Below the pieces are notes generated by a model. It did no database searches. It saw only the letters and a list, made by a program, of their open reading frames with translations, and was not told the DNA's origin. The translations under genes were made by a program, and so were the position numbers. From Lactobacillus kullabergensis (lineage in GTDB: Bacteria; Bacillota; Bacilli; Lactobacillales; Lactobacillaceae), in contig NZ_KQ033871.1 of the NCBI RefSeq assembly GCF_000967195.1, forward strand, positions 966,138 to 1,030,137: DNA of 64,000 nt, given 5' to 3'. This document shows positions 1-9,929 of the stretch, one piece after another (position 1 is the stretch's first letter; every line of letters starts with the position of its first letter).

Positions 1-16
1 AAATCTTTCGACGTTT

Positions 17-226
17 TTATTTTCTATTGTTTTTCAGTATAAGGTAAAAAATGAATTCTATTGAAAAAATGACGGCAAAAAATATTGCTAAAACAGCTAA
101 GGAAGTCAATTTTACATACATAGTATTAGAAATGCCAGTTCCATCATAGGGACGAAGCCATAAGAATAAAGCAAAACCTACAAATAAAATTGCTAAAATA
201 AAATTAGTCGTTTGCCAACCACTCAT
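17..226 (-). CDS. Small two-helix membrane protein, unknown function
   Basis: A 69-residue protein I do not recognise. Two hydrophobic segments are visible, about residues 8-24 and 38-63, with a short polar loop (RPYDGTG) between them and a basic C-terminus (KNNRK), so it is probably an inner-membrane protein with two helices. The ATG is preceded by a good ribosome binding site (AGGAG on the minus strand), which supports real translation. It lies downstream of nth on the same strand, about 60 bases away, and may be the last gene of that transcript. No catalytic motif is visible. Confidence 0.6.
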   Translation of the reverse strand: MSGWQTTNFILAILFVGFALFLWLRPYDGTGISNTMYVKLTSLAVLAIFFAVIFSIEFIFYLILKNNRK

Positions 227-289
227 AGTATAGTCTCCTTTAATATTATTTTGATAAAGGAATTATACTAAACATTTATTTTTTAAGCA

Positions 290-919
290 CTATTTTTCTT
301 TTAAATAACTGTAGGGATCATTTTTATCACGCGCTGTCATGGAATAGCGACCAAATAAAATCATTGCGTGATGTGTATGAATCCATTCGTCTTTTGGTAA
401 GATTTCTTCTAACCTTTTTTCTACTTCAAGAGGTTTGGCATTTTGAGGCACTATATGAAATCGTTTAGAAATTCGCGATACATGTGTGTCGACTGCTATC
501 GCAGGAATTCCAAATCCCTCTGCTAAAACAACATTAGCAGTTTTTTCACCGACTCCCGGCAAAGAGATTAATTTATTTTTTTCTTGTGGAATTTTACCAT
601 CATATTTTGAAACTAGAATTTCCGCTGTTTCTTTTAAGTGCTTAGCTTTTGAATGGTAAAGCCCAATTTGGGAAATATGATTTTCTATTTCTGGAATTGT
701 TGCCACGGCCAAATTCTTAGGTTCAGGATAATCTTTCATAAATTTTGGCATTACTCGATTTACCATCTTGTCTGTTGTTTGAGCACTCATTAAGACAGCA
801 CATAACAAATGAAAGTTATTGTCCCAAACTAATTCACTTTTGGCATCAGGATACATGCGGTTGATACACTCTAACACTTTTCTGGCTTCATTTTTACTAA
901 GTAATTTTTCTGCTTTCAT
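290..919 (-). CDS. nth: Endonuclease III-like DNA glycosylase/AP lyase, lacking the Fe-S cluster
   Basis: Base-excision repair enzyme that removes oxidised pyrimidines and nicks abasic sites. The helix-hairpin-helix motif LPGVGEKTAN is at residues 120-129 with the expected catalytic Lys126, and the catalytic Asp follows at about residue 144 (IAVDTH). In most Nth proteins the C-terminus carries four cysteines binding a [4Fe-4S] cluster. Here the tail reads FGRYSMTARDKNDPYSYLKEK-like, with no cysteine at any of those places, and the protein stops early at 209 residues. Its ATG directly follows the dnaD stop codon, so the two are co-transcribed. Function is well supported; loss of the cluster is seen directly. 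Confidence 0.93.
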   Translation of the reverse strand: MKAEKLLSKNEARKVLECINRMYPDAKSELVWDNNFHLLCAVLMSAQTTDKMVNRVMPKFMKDYPEPKNLAVATIPEIENHISQIGLYHSKAKHLKETAEILVSKYDGKIPQEKNKLISLPGVGEKTANVVLAEGFGIPAIAVDTHVSRISKRFHIVPQNAKPLEVEKRLEEILPKDEWIHTHHAMILFGRYSMTARDKNDPYSYLKEK

Positions 920-1561
920 TTAGCGATTCCTCCTCAAAAACTTTTGAACTTCACTACTTGTTTTTAAGTTATGTCTTTGCCAATTCAGCAAAATACGGTC
1001 AACGTATTTTAGGCTATATGCTTGAGATAAGACAGCTTCGCGCAAAGCTAACTTAATAATAGCTGGATCGTAGTGATCTACATTGAGCCAGGCAGAAATT
1101 TCTTCTCGTTCTATTGGACTTAAATAACGACCAAATTCAATTTCAAACTGCCTTACTAATTGATTTAACGGGGTGTTATCAACAGCAGTTTCTGCCTTTT
1201 TAGCAGGCATTTTTTTATTGGCAGAAGAAATTTTATTTTCCAACAGTTGGTCCAGTTTATCATATAACTCATTAAGATTATATTTGTTTCCAATCATGCC
1301 GCTCTTGTCAGTTATCTGGTCAATTACAATTAAATTTTTTTCAATTAATTTTTGAATTAAAGCAGTGATTTCTGTAACAGAAAAATTAGTATTAGCCGCA
1401 ATCTGTTCATTGGTAGGAAAAAAATTGTTTTTTTGGGCAAACATTTCCAATTGGATAATGACCATCATTTCTGCATCGTCAATATTAAGTTGTGGATAAT
1501 AAGCAAGTAACCCGTTTGATAAAGTAGTGAAACCCATGAAGCGGTAATCATTATAGCGCAT
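920..1561 (-). CDS. dnaD: DnaD-type replication initiation/restart protein
   Basis: Primosome protein that with DnaB and DnaI loads the replicative helicase in Firmicutes. The N-terminal winged-helix region (about residues 1-100, with the hydrophobic start YNDYRFMGFTTLSNGLL) is followed by a polar linker (about 105-130) and the DnaD C-terminal domain from about 135. The conserved YxxxIxxxW motif is seen as YVDRILLNW near residue 187. The length (213) is normal for the family. It sits between asnS and nth as in Bacillus and lactobacilli; its stop codon abuts the nth start. A terminator separates it from asnS, so it probably has its own promoter. Confidence 0.92.
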   Translation of the reverse strand: MRYNDYRFMGFTTLSNGLLAYYPQLNIDDAEMMVIIQLEMFAQKNNFFPTNEQIAANTNFSVTEITALIQKLIEKNLIVIDQITDKSGMIGNKYNLNELYDKLDQLLENKISSANKKMPAKKAETAVDNTPLNQLVRQFEIEFGRYLSPIEREEISAWLNVDHYDPAIIKLALREAVLSQAYSLKYVDRILLNWQRHNLKTSSEVQKFLRRNR

Positions 1562-1576
1562 ATTAATCTCTCCCTT

Positions 1577-1614
1577 TAAAAAAGTTGAACTAAATATTTT
1601 TTAGTTCAACTTTT
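1577..1614 (-). terminator. Rho-independent terminator of asnS
   Basis: Perfect 12-bp inverted repeat (AAAGTTGAACTA at 1581-1592 and its complement at 1602-1613). On the minus strand it is followed by six T residues. It lies between the asnS stop and the dnaD start. Confidence 0.8.
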
Positions 1615-1635
1615 AACTATACTATTAACTTTAAT

Positions 1636-2934
1636 TTAAGGTTCTAGACGATTAATCATTCTCGGGAATGGAATAGCTTCACGGACGTGATCTAATTTGC
1701 AAATCCAAGCAATAACACGCTCAAATCCCATACCAAAACCAGAATGCGGTACGCTGCCGTATCTGCGTAAATCTAAATACCAGCTGTAATCATTCTCATT
1801 TAAACCAGCCTCATGGATTTGCTTGAGCAAAGTTTCATAATCACTTTCACGTTCAGAACCACCCATGATTTCGCCATAACCTTCTGGTGCTAAAACATCT
1901 GCACATAGGTATTCCTTAGGATTATCAGGATTTTTCTTCATGTAAAATGGTTTAATTGTTGTCGGGTAATTAACAATGAAAAATGGCCGATCAAATTTTT
2001 CAGAAATGAAAGCTTCGTCAGGAGCACCAAAATCATCGCCCCATTTGAAATCACGGCCATCGTCTTGCAAAATTTTTACTGCATCATCGTATGACAAGCG
2101 TGTGTAGTTACCTTGAGCCGCAGGCTCTAATTTTTTGGGATCACGGCCTAAAATTTCTAATTCATATTGACAATGTTTAAGAACCTGTCCGGTCACATAT
2201 GACAAAAAGCGTTCTTGCAAATCAAGAGATTCATCTTGATGCATCCAGGCCATTTCCGGCTCCATCATCCAAAATTCAGTTAAATGACGACGAGTTTTGG
2301 ATTCTTCAGCTCTAAAGGTTGGACCGAACGTAAAAATTTTACCGAATGCTTCAGCACCTACTTCACCGTATAATTGCCCAGACTGTGATAGGTAGGCATC
2401 CCCACCAAAGTATTCAGTGTGAAACAGCTCGGTAGTTCCTTCAGGAGCAGAATGCATAAAGATAGGAGCATCAAATTTCACAAAGCCTTCATTTTCAAAA
2501 AAGTCAACCGTAGCTTTGAAAATGGTATTTCTAATACGCATAATTGCAAAAGGACGTTTGCTTCTAAGCCATAAGTGTCTGTGATCAAGCAAAAATTCAA
2601 TCCCGTGTTCCTTGTTGCCGATGGGATAGCCTTCATTGTTTGTAATCAGCTTTAAATCGGAAATTTGAATTTCATATCCAAAATGAGAACGCTCGTCTTG
2701 GTGAACAGTTCCCTTAATATAAAAACTGGCTTCTTGATGCAGAGATTTTGCTATTTCAAACACTTCATCAGAAACCGCATTTTTACGAACTACACCTTGA
2801 AAAAAGGCTGTACCATCACGTAATTGTAAAAACACTATTTTGCCGCTTGAACGTTTGTCAGTTAACCAAACGTGCATTCGCACCTCTTGGTCAACATGCT
2901 GGCGACAATCTGCTATTGAAATTAATTCTGTCAT
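1636..2934 (-). CDS. asnS: Asparagine--tRNA ligase (class II)
   Basis: Charges tRNA-Asn with asparagine in the cytoplasm. The N-terminal OB-fold anticodon-binding domain (about residues 1-105, with [19 protein letters not shown]) is followed by the class II catalytic core. Motif 2 reads [21 protein letters not shown]-like near residue 208, and motif 3 appears as [11 protein letters not shown] near residue 400. EFWMMEPE and the absence of an AspRS-type insertion favour AsnRS over AspRS. At 432 residues it has the usual length. No T-box is seen upstream. In Bacillus aspB lies between ypmB and asnS; it is absent here. Confidence 0.95.
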   Translation of the reverse strand: MTELISIADCRQHVDQEVRMHVWLTDKRSSGKIVFLQLRDGTAFFQGVVRKNAVSDEVFEIAKSLHQEASFYIKGTVHQDERSHFGYEIQISDLKLITNNEGYPIGNKEHGIEFLLDHRHLWLRSKRPFAIMRIRNTIFKATVDFFENEGFVKFDAPIFMHSAPEGTTELFHTEYFGGDAYLSQSGQLYGEVGAEAFGKIFTFGPTFRAEESKTRRHLTEFWMMEPEMAWMHQDESLDLQERFLSYVTGQVLKHCQYELEILGRDPKKLEPAAQGNYTRLSYDDAVKILQDDGRDFKWGDDFGAPDEAFISEKFDRPFFIVNYPTTIKPFYMKKNPDNPKEYLCADVLAPEGYGEIMGGSERESDYETLLKQIHEAGLNENDYSWYLDLRRYGSVPHSGFGMGFERVIAWICKLDHVREAIPFPRMINRLEP

Positions 2935-3001
2935 AAATTTTTATTCCACTTTCCTTATCATAATCAAATTAATGATACCAAAGTTTGATCATTTTAGCGA
3001 C

Positions 3002-3484
3002 TCAACCTATTAATTTTCCGTTTTTAAAATTATAAAGTTGATAATGATATTCACCGACTATATTTTTAGAACTTACTTCCCATACAGGTTTATTCTTATA
3101 CCAGCCTAGATTAACTTCTGTAATTCTTTCGTTAGGCTCTTTTGCACTATATTTGTTGCGAATGAGTCCTTCATTTACACCTTTATTTGCTGAATAAAGA
3201 TATGCTTTTTTAGAGCCTGGTAAATAGATAAAATAGTAAGTCCTATGGTTTTTAGTTAAGCCTTTAAGTGCATAACTATTAACACCACGATTTAAATGAT
3301 AATTTTTTTCCGTATATTTGATAGGTGTTTTTTCGACAGCTATTCTATTAAGCTCACGGATTTCTGAACGTTCGGGATTACCTGCTTTATAAAAAATAAC
3401 AATGAAGGCAAAGTATAAAAAGATCAGAATTATAAATACCCATGCTAAAAATTTAAATGTTTGCTTTGTATCATCTTGTATCAT
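3002..3484 (-). CDS. YpmB-like (DUF5590) membrane-anchored protein
   Basis: A 160-residue protein with one N-terminal transmembrane anchor (about residues 11-31) and an extracytoplasmic domain of about 125 residues rich in Tyr and Lys. Length, anchor and position directly downstream of dinG and upstream of asnS match YpmB of Firmicutes, whose role is not established. Its start overlaps the dinG stop by 14 bases, so the two are translationally coupled. The C-terminal part (TEVNLGWYKNKPVWEV) resembles a PepSY-like fold, which is inference. The partner gene ypmA of Bacillus is missing. Confidence 0.75.
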   Translation of the reverse strand: MIQDDTKQTFKFLAWVFIILIFLYFAFIVIFYKAGNPERSEIRELNRIAVEKTPIKYTEKNYHLNRGVNSYALKGLTKNHRTYYFIYLPGSKKAYLYSANKGVNEGLIRNKYSAKEPNERITEVNLGWYKNKPVWEVSSKNIVGEYHYQLYNFKNGKLIG

Positions 3485-6260
3485 AGTTTGTTAACTTTTC
3501 CTGTAAATTACTTAAAGATGTTTTTTTGACTTTAACTGGAACTGCTGCCAGAAAAACAGAACCGTAATCTTTTGACCAGATTCTTGAATCCAGTATTAGG
3601 AACTGCCCCCTGTCCTGTTCTCCACGAATTAGCCTGCCCATCCCCTGCTTAAAGCGAATAATTGCCCGCGGCATTGTATCAGCGTGGAAAACATCTATAC
3701 CTCTGTCAACAAGTTGTCTTTGGCGCAACTTAACTTCCGGCAAATCCGGTGATTCGAAAGGCAATTTAGTTGCTATTACCAAGTCAACGCCACATTCATG
3801 AAAATCAATCCCTTCCCAAAAACTATCTGCTCCTAAAATAAGTGCTTGTTTGGCAATTGCAAATCTTTTAATAATCCGGTTATTTGAACCAGAGACACCT
3901 TGTGCCAAAATTTCATAATCACGTAAACTGGGAGAATTTATAATAGCACTAAAAACATTTTTTATTTGTTCGAGATTTGTCATTAGAACTAAAACATGCT
4001 TTTTATTTATCAGATCTTTCTCCAAAATCTGGGTTAGACTTTTATCATATTTTGGATCACTGATGTCGGGAAAATCAGTCACAGACAGAACTTCAAGATG
4101 CTTTGCCAGCTTGAATGTACTGGTTCCGATATACTTTTGCGGTGCTAAATCAGTTAGGCCAAGAAGTTTAATGATAAAATCAAACCCTTTTCCACTGGTT
4201 AAAGTAGCACTAACAAATGATATATGGTCAAAGCGATCATATATTTTATGAAGTTCAGGCGTTGCGTCAAGCATTAACCAACTTAAGTTGGCACTTAAAG
4301 GATCTTGCGGATTAGTCAAGGTAATGATAAACCCTTCCGCATCCACATAGGCTTTCTTGTGAAGTAAATCCGATAATTGGTAGCTTTTGGTAATATAGTC
4401 ATCGAGTTGATCGATTTGATCAGAAACTTCACTTAAAATAGCATCCCTATCAATATTCGAACTGTCAGTTTCATTGTAAAGCTTAAATAAAATTTGATTT
4501 GTATTTTGCCTGATTCCTTCTAATTTTCGTTGCAATTCTGCTAGTTTAGTTAAAAATTGACTGTTCTTGGGAAATAGGTCTTTGCCCCTAAAACTGAGAA
4601 GCAAGTTGCCATTGGCTAAGCTATTTTGGCTGACTGCTTTCTTCTTCTTAGAACAAAGCAAACGCTGCAAATGATTAATAACTTTGATCAGATCAAGTAT
4701 TGCTGGATCTAACTTTTCTAAGAGAAAATTAAACTGGACGTCACTGCCATACTGGTTAAATATACTGTCATCAGCGTAATAAAGCAAATTGCGCAGATGA
4801 TTAAGAAGGCCCCATAATGATTCAAATTGAAACGAGTCATTCCTGGAAGTAATCACATTGTCAACAAAACGATGAGCTTCATCAATAACGAGGTAGGGAT
4901 TCTGCCCCCAAATTGTATCATTATAATGATTAGCCAAATAGGCATGATTTGTGACTAAAATGTCAGCCTGCTCTTGCCTTTGTCTGGCCAAATTCCAGAA
5001 ATCAACTTCAGCAAAAATACTGCCAACACGAGCATCTCCAGGGTGAGCAATTTGAGCAAATAAGGGAGCCCGATAATTAGTCAGCTGCAATTCATCTAGA
5101 TCACCCGTCCGCGTTTCAGTTAACCAAACCAGAATGCGCATTTGCAACACTAAAGTTAACTTATTAGGCGTTCCCTGATACAAACTTTGGTAAAAACCAT
5201 CTAAATCAAGGTAATGGCTGCTGGCCTTTACTTCCTCAGCTTTCAAATCCAGCTTGGTAACATTCAGCAATTGCGGAATTTCCTGCTCTATTATTTGCCT
5301 TTGTAATACTTTGGTAGGAGTAGCAATTACCAGTTTTCTATTTGTGTATAATTGATAGGAATATGAAAACAAGTAGGAAAAGGTTTTACCAGTGCCGTTA
5401 GGTGCTTCAATCAATAGTGCTTTTTGCTTGGGAGCATTCAAAAATTGCTCAATGCGATTGATGAGGTCTACTTGAGGCTGGCGGTAATTAATCTTATTTT
5501 TAAATAATCTCTTCTTGTCCGTGTCACTTTTAGGAAAAAGACCTGACTGTTGATTCTCAGAATTAATTACTTTTTCCTGTTTTCGTAAAATTATTTGCCG
5601 TACTTGCTGATATTGCGCCGGTAAAGGTCGTTTTTCCTTGCGCGCGTCATCAGCAATGCTAGTAAAAATCCAGGAAGTATCACGAATCAAGCCGTGAGCC
5701 AAAGAACTGAGCGTATTTAATGTAGCTTGCGGCAGCTTTTCAAGCCGTTCAATTATTTTTATTAATAAAACAGCAGTGCCATAAGCATCAGAATCTGCTT
5801 TATGAGGGTTTAAATGTCTTATTTGCAGGCGAGTTGTCAAATCGCTTAACTTGTATGACGGTTCAGTAGGAAATGCAATTTTTGCCAGCTCTACCGTATC
5901 TATTGCACGATTAGTTAGTGGTTCATAGCCGTGCTGCACTAATTCAAAATTTAAAAATGGCAAGTCAAAATTAACGTTATGAGCTACAAAGACAGTATCT
6001 TTCAAGATTTTGACAATCTTGGGTGCATAATAAGCAAAATCTTTTTCTTGAGCCACATCTTTGTTGTGTATATGGGTCAAATTTTGCACCGCTATCGGAA
6101 TTTCGCGGTGAGGATTAATCATAAAAGAGTAAGTCTTGACAACTTTCATATTCTTAATAATAGCGCAGCCAAACTGAATGATATGATTATTTTCTTCCCG
6201 TTGTGTTCCCGTAGTTTCTAAATCCACTACAGCAAAAACGGTATGCTCGAATGATTTCAT
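3471..6260 (-). CDS. dinG: DinG-family 3'-5' exonuclease/helicase-like protein
   Basis: A 929-residue fusion of a DEDDh exonuclease and a DinG/XPD-like ATPase, the arrangement typical of Gram-positive DinG. The exonuclease shows Asp13 and Glu15 (VVDLETTG), Asp99 (HNVNFDL), and His153/Asp158 (HKADSDAYGT). The ATPase has Walker A APNGTGKT at about 286-293, a DEAH box (LVIDEAHRF) and a motif VI-like region near the C-terminus (QGMGRLIRGEQDRG). No four-cysteine Fe-S domain is visible between Walker A and the DEAH box, unlike E. coli DinG. Staphylococcal homologues act mainly as nucleases, so helicase activity is uncertain. Confidence 0.9.
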   Translation of the reverse strand: MKSFEHTVFAVVDLETTGTQREENNHIIQFGCAIIKNMKVVKTYSFMINPHREIPIAVQNLTHIHNKDVAQEKDFAYYAPKIVKILKDTVFVAHNVNFDLPFLNFELVQHGYEPLTNRAIDTVELAKIAFPTEPSYKLSDLTTRLQIRHLNPHKADSDAYGTAVLLIKIIERLEKLPQATLNTLSSLAHGLIRDTSWIFTSIADDARKEKRPLPAQYQQVRQIILRKQEKVINSENQQSGLFPKSDTDKKRLFKNKINYRQPQVDLINRIEQFLNAPKQKALLIEAPNGTGKTFSYLFSYSYQLYTNRKLVIATPTKVLQRQIIEQEIPQLLNVTKLDLKAEEVKASSHYLDLDGFYQSLYQGTPNKLTLVLQMRILVWLTETRTGDLDELQLTNYRAPLFAQIAHPGDARVGSIFAEVDFWNLARQRQEQADILVTNHAYLANHYNDTIWGQNPYLVIDEAHRFVDNVITSRNDSFQFESLWGLLNHLRNLLYYADDSIFNQYGSDVQFNFLLEKLDPAILDLIKVINHLQRLLCSKKKKAVSQNSLANGNLLLSFRGKDLFPKNSQFLTKLAELQRKLEGIRQNTNQILFKLYNETDSSNIDRDAILSEVSDQIDQLDDYITKSYQLSDLLHKKAYVDAEGFIITLTNPQDPLSANLSWLMLDATPELHKIYDRFDHISFVSATLTSGKGFDFIIKLLGLTDLAPQKYIGTSTFKLAKHLEVLSVTDFPDISDPKYDKSLTQILEKDLINKKHVLVLMTNLEQIKNVFSAIINSPSLRDYEILAQGVSGSNNRIIKRFAIAKQALILGADSFWEGIDFHECGVDLVIATKLPFESPDLPEVKLRQRQLVDRGIDVFHADTMPRAIIRFKQGMGRLIRGEQDRGQFLILDSRIWSKDYGSVFLAAVPVKVKKTSLSNLQEKLTNYDTR

Positions 6261-6282
6261 TTTGCAATTACCCTCCTTTCTG

Positions 6283-9200
6283 TTAATTTAATTCAACTAT
6301 TTTGCATGCATCTAACAAAACCAAGTATTTAGCTTTAACTTTTTTGTCAGCAAAAGAATTAAGAGCTCTTTCATAAAGGCGCAGCTGACCTAAATATTTT
6401 TGCTTTATGTTTTTGATAGCTAATTCCAAATGAGTTTGATCAATATGATCAGTTTTATAATCAAATAATATTATGCCATCTTTTTCAGTAAAATAACCGT
6501 CTATTGTACCATGAATTAAAATTTTTGCGTCTGCATCACTGAAATTATCAAATAGACTATCGGCTGGCAACAGACTCGAAAATTCAATTTCACGGTGCAA
6601 GTTTTCTGGTTTTTGCCAAAATTTCTTTGCAAAATCGCTATGAACAAACCAATTTATTTTTTCTAAATCTAAACTGGAAACAATATTGTTATTAAGTTTA
6701 TTTTGCTCAACTAGTTCCTGCACTTCTTCTTTAACCTGGTTGATAGCTCCCGATCCATGATAATCGTAGTATTGCAGGATCAGGTGCATTGCAGTACCAA
6801 TCTCCGCTCCTGTAAACCGTGTTTTAAACAGAAAATCAGGTTTAGTATCTATAGGCTGCAAGTAACGATTAGTTGAAGAAATTAGGTGCGCATTTTCCAG
6901 TTCGGTATCAAGAGGATCGTTAAACGCTTTTTTAATTTCAGATACTGATTGATAAGCGGTTGTCTGACTGGCATCTTGAAAAGGATAACTAAAATTAAAC
7001 AGTTTTTCTGTATATCCTTCTAGTGATGAAATGTCCTCAGTTTTGTTCTCCTCTGGACTAGTATATTCTTGAAGATGAACTTTTTCGCCTTGATATTGGA
7101 TATAAAGCAATTCCTGACTTGTTTCCAACGCTGAATTTATATCATTAATTTTTTGGCTTAAAAGCTTGTCCCATTTGATTGATGGACCAATCAAACTCAT
7201 CGGATTTGAAGCGTTAAGCTTGCTGTTTAGAGAAAGACGTCCATTTTGATCGGCCTCATTTTGCCAATTTTTAATTGTCTCAGGCAATTTCTTTAAATCA
7301 GCTACCAAAATTAACTTTTGCTTTGCTCGGGTCATCCCCACATATAAAATGCGCGCTTCTTCTTCTAAGAGTTGTCTCTTCTTGGATATATTTGCAATAG
7401 CCTTAACAAGGGTATCAGCACGATAATGTTTTAGTTTGATAGTTAAACCTACAGAACCAGAATTTATAATATAATTGCCGCTTAAATCCCGCTTTTGAAA
7501 TTGGTGTTGCAAGCCTAAGTAAAAAACAACCGGAAATTCCAGGCCCTTGGAACTATGAACAGTCATTAAGCGTACGGAGTTACCGGCCTCTTTAGTTAAA
7601 AGGGGTTGCGCCAAGTCTTTTTGGCTGCGTCTCATTCGCTCGATAAAATTGATAAATTGATACAGGCCCTTAAAACCAGCGCTTTCATATGAAGCAGCTC
7701 TTTCATATAAAGCCTCTAAGTTGACCCTTCGCTGCTTGCCATTAGGTAGTGAAGTCATAATTTCAAGCAGGCTGGTTTTTTCATAGATGCTCCATATCAA
7801 TTCTGAAATTCTATGTGTTGCAGCAAATTTACGCAATTCTTCGAGCTGATTCAAAAAATCTTTTACTTTTTGACTAAGTTCGTCACCCACGGCAACATAA
7901 GAAGTTAAAGCGTTGTAAAAACTGGCATTCTGCGTATGAATTCTAATCGTACTGAGTTCAGGTTCTGTAAAATTAAAAAGAGGTGACCTTAATACAGCTA
8001 CAAGAGGAATGTCCTGATCAGGATTGTCAATGATCCTCAAGTAGTTCATGATTATAGTTAATTCTAAAGTTTGAAAATAATTTTTCGCATCGGTAACCAT
8101 TATCGGAATATGATTTTTGGCAAACTCTTGCATAATTTCAAGATTATTGCTGCGACTTCTGGTTAAAATAACAATGTCACTGTACTTAAAAGGTCTCAAA
8201 TGACTGCTATTTTGCGAATTTTTGTCATAAATTAACAAATTTTCCTCTGCGAATTTTTGAATACGGTTAATAACCATAGCAATTTCAGCTGAGTCAATAT
8301 CGTCAGGATCATCTTCTTGAGGGTTAGTTTGGTCACTATTTTTTTCATGAATTAGTATTTCAGTCGCATCAGGAAGGTTTGAAGGATAATATTTGGCACC
8401 ATAAGTCAGCTGACTCTCATTGTTATAATCAATACCTCCAAAATCATCCGTCAAAATATTTTTAAACACTTGATTAACAATAGAAATAACTGGCTTAGAA
8501 GAACGGAAATTGTCCGACAATAAAATTCTTTCTTCTTTTGCTTGATTTTCTTTAAGGGTTGCTTCTTGATATTTGTGCAAAAATAAACTTGGTTCAGCTT
8601 GCCTAAAGCCATAAATTGATTGTTTAACGTCACCAACCATAAAAAGATTGTTTTGACCATCTTTTTTAATTAATTGCAAAATATTTTCTTGTAGCGGGTT
8701 GATGTCCTGATACTCGTCGACCAAAATCTCATTATATTTGTTTTGATAAAAGGTTCGTGCCATTTGGGATGCAGAAGTGTCTTGACTGAGAATTTGGTAT
8801 GCTAATTGCTCCATGTCACTAAAATCAAGCAGGTTTTCTGCTCTTTTTAACTGATTAAAACGGTCAATCAGTGCCAGTTCTGCTTTCACAATTGCAGCCA
8901 TTATTTGCTGACCTTTTTGCATCATAGACAATTGCTCTTTTTCGTCAGTAGCATAAAAAGAAACAAAAGTAGTTAAAATCTGTTCCTTTGCTTCTTTTTT
9001 AAAATCACAGCACTCATCATAAAAAGCAACAATATCTTCGTCCCAATTTTTTGATCTGCGCATACCGCTTTTGAAAACACAGGCACGCAATCTTTCTCGT
9101 TGCTCATCATATGGACTATCATTTTCCAGATCATGCAAATAGCTGCTAAGACACTTTTCAAACAGGTCAAAAGTTTCTTTTGTTTTGTGCAGATCCTTAG

Positions 9201-9927
9201 TTTCCATTACCGTACTTTGACAAAAATGCTCTAACTTATCAGCAAGATTTTGGAAAAGATTGACTAAATAAGGTTTAATTTCTTTCTGCCACAAAGAAGA
9301 TTTGATTACTTCTTCCATTTGATATTTTTGGGTTAGCCCTTGCAGCCATTCTCGATAATCAGGCTTAGCCATTGCGTAATTATATAAGTCTAACAATAAA
9401 TTTTGCGGTGATGCAGCATCCCTGTCACCTGCAAAATTATCATAAAAAGCTATAAAGTCCCTGTCTTTTTTCTCTAAAAATTCTCCTTCAACTTCTTTTA
9501 ATGCTCTTTCACGCATTAATTCCGCTTGAGAATCGTCAGTTAGTATACTGAAACTGGGATCAATGTCGATTACATAATAAAAACGATGGATTACATCCAA
9601 ACAAAAGGCATCAATCGTAGAAATATTAGCAGAATCAATTAAATTTAACTGTTGTCTCAGATATGATTTTTTTGAAGACTTCTGCATTTCATTTGATAAT
9701 ACTTCTTTAATCCGTTTTTTCATTTCAGCTGCAGCTGCTTTTGTAAATGTAACTACTAACAGTTGATCAACACTGACACCAGAAAGAATTTCTTTCATTA
9801 AGCGCTGTACAAGAACGGTGGTTTTGCCACTACCTGCCGAAGCCGATACTAGTATGTCGCGGCCATGATCATTAATAGCTTTCTCTTGAACGGCTGTAAA
9901 TGAGGTTTTTCCTTTTTCTTGAACCAT
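6283..9927 (-). CDS. addA: ATP-dependent helicase/nuclease subunit A (RexA/AddA)
   Basis: Motor and nuclease subunit of the AddAB/RexAB complex, which resects double-strand breaks for RecA-dependent repair. This is a 1214-residue UvrD-type protein with Walker A ASAGSGKTT at residues 29-37, the DEYQD box (EILVDEYQDINPLQ), the SF1 motif VHSSKGLEFPVVF, and LYVGMTRAKQKL near the end of the helicase part. The C-terminal PD-(D/E)XK nuclease has GTAMHLILQ and ILFDYKTDHID. It starts only two bases after the rexB stop codon, so the two subunits are made from one transcript. Confidence 0.95.
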   Translation of the reverse strand: MVQEKGKTSFTAVQEKAINDHGRDILVSASAGSGKTTVLVQRLMKEILSGVSVDQLLVVTFTKAAAAEMKKRIKEVLSNEMQKSSKKSYLRQQLNLIDSANISTIDAFCLDVIHRFYYVIDIDPSFSILTDDSQAELMRERALKEVEGEFLEKKDRDFIAFYDNFAGDRDAASPQNLLLDLYNYAMAKPDYREWLQGLTQKYQMEEVIKSSLWQKEIKPYLVNLFQNLADKLEHFCQSTVMETKDLHKTKETFDLFEKCLSSYLHDLENDSPYDEQRERLRACVFKSGMRRSKNWDEDIVAFYDECCDFKKEAKEQILTTFVSFYATDEKEQLSMMQKGQQIMAAIVKAELALIDRFNQLKRAENLLDFSDMEQLAYQILSQDTSASQMARTFYQNKYNEILVDEYQDINPLQENILQLIKKDGQNNLFMVGDVKQSIYGFRQAEPSLFLHKYQEATLKENQAKEERILLSDNFRSSKPVISIVNQVFKNILTDDFGGIDYNNESQLTYGAKYYPSNLPDATEILIHEKNSDQTNPQEDDPDDIDSAEIAMVINRIQKFAEENLLIYDKNSQNSSHLRPFKYSDIVILTRSRSNNLEIMQEFAKNHIPIMVTDAKNYFQTLELTIIMNYLRIIDNPDQDIPLVAVLRSPLFNFTEPELSTIRIHTQNASFYNALTSYVAVGDELSQKVKDFLNQLEELRKFAATHRISELIWSIYEKTSLLEIMTSLPNGKQRRVNLEALYERAASYESAGFKGLYQFINFIERMRRSQKDLAQPLLTKEAGNSVRLMTVHSSKGLEFPVVFYLGLQHQFQKRDLSGNYIINSGSVGLTIKLKHYRADTLVKAIANISKKRQLLEEEARILYVGMTRAKQKLILVADLKKLPETIKNWQNEADQNGRLSLNSKLNASNPMSLIGPSIKWDKLLSQKINDINSALETSQELLYIQYQGEKVHLQEYTSPEENKTEDISSLEGYTEKLFNFSYPFQDASQTTAYQSVSEIKKAFNDPLDTELENAHLISSTNRYLQPIDTKPDFLFKTRFTGAEIGTAMHLILQYYDYHGSGAINQVKEEVQELVEQNKLNNNIVSSLDLEKINWFVHSDFAKKFWQKPENLHREIEFSSLLPADSLFDNFSDADAKILIHGTIDGYFTEKDGIILFDYKTDHIDQTHLELAIKNIKQKYLGQLRLYERALNSFADKKVKAKYLVLLDACKIVELN

Positions 9928-9929
9928 TT

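Noticed and set aside
2960-2992. ATCAAA...TTTGAT repeat upstream of asnS as a terminator of the dinG/ypmB transcript
   Set aside because: No T run on the minus strand and only a six-base A/T stem.
8451-9170. Antisense-frame or same-strand alternative ORFs within addA (for example at 8451-8660 and 8973-9170)
   Set aside because: They lie inside the well-supported addA frame, have no ribosome site and low-complexity or Cys-rich translations.
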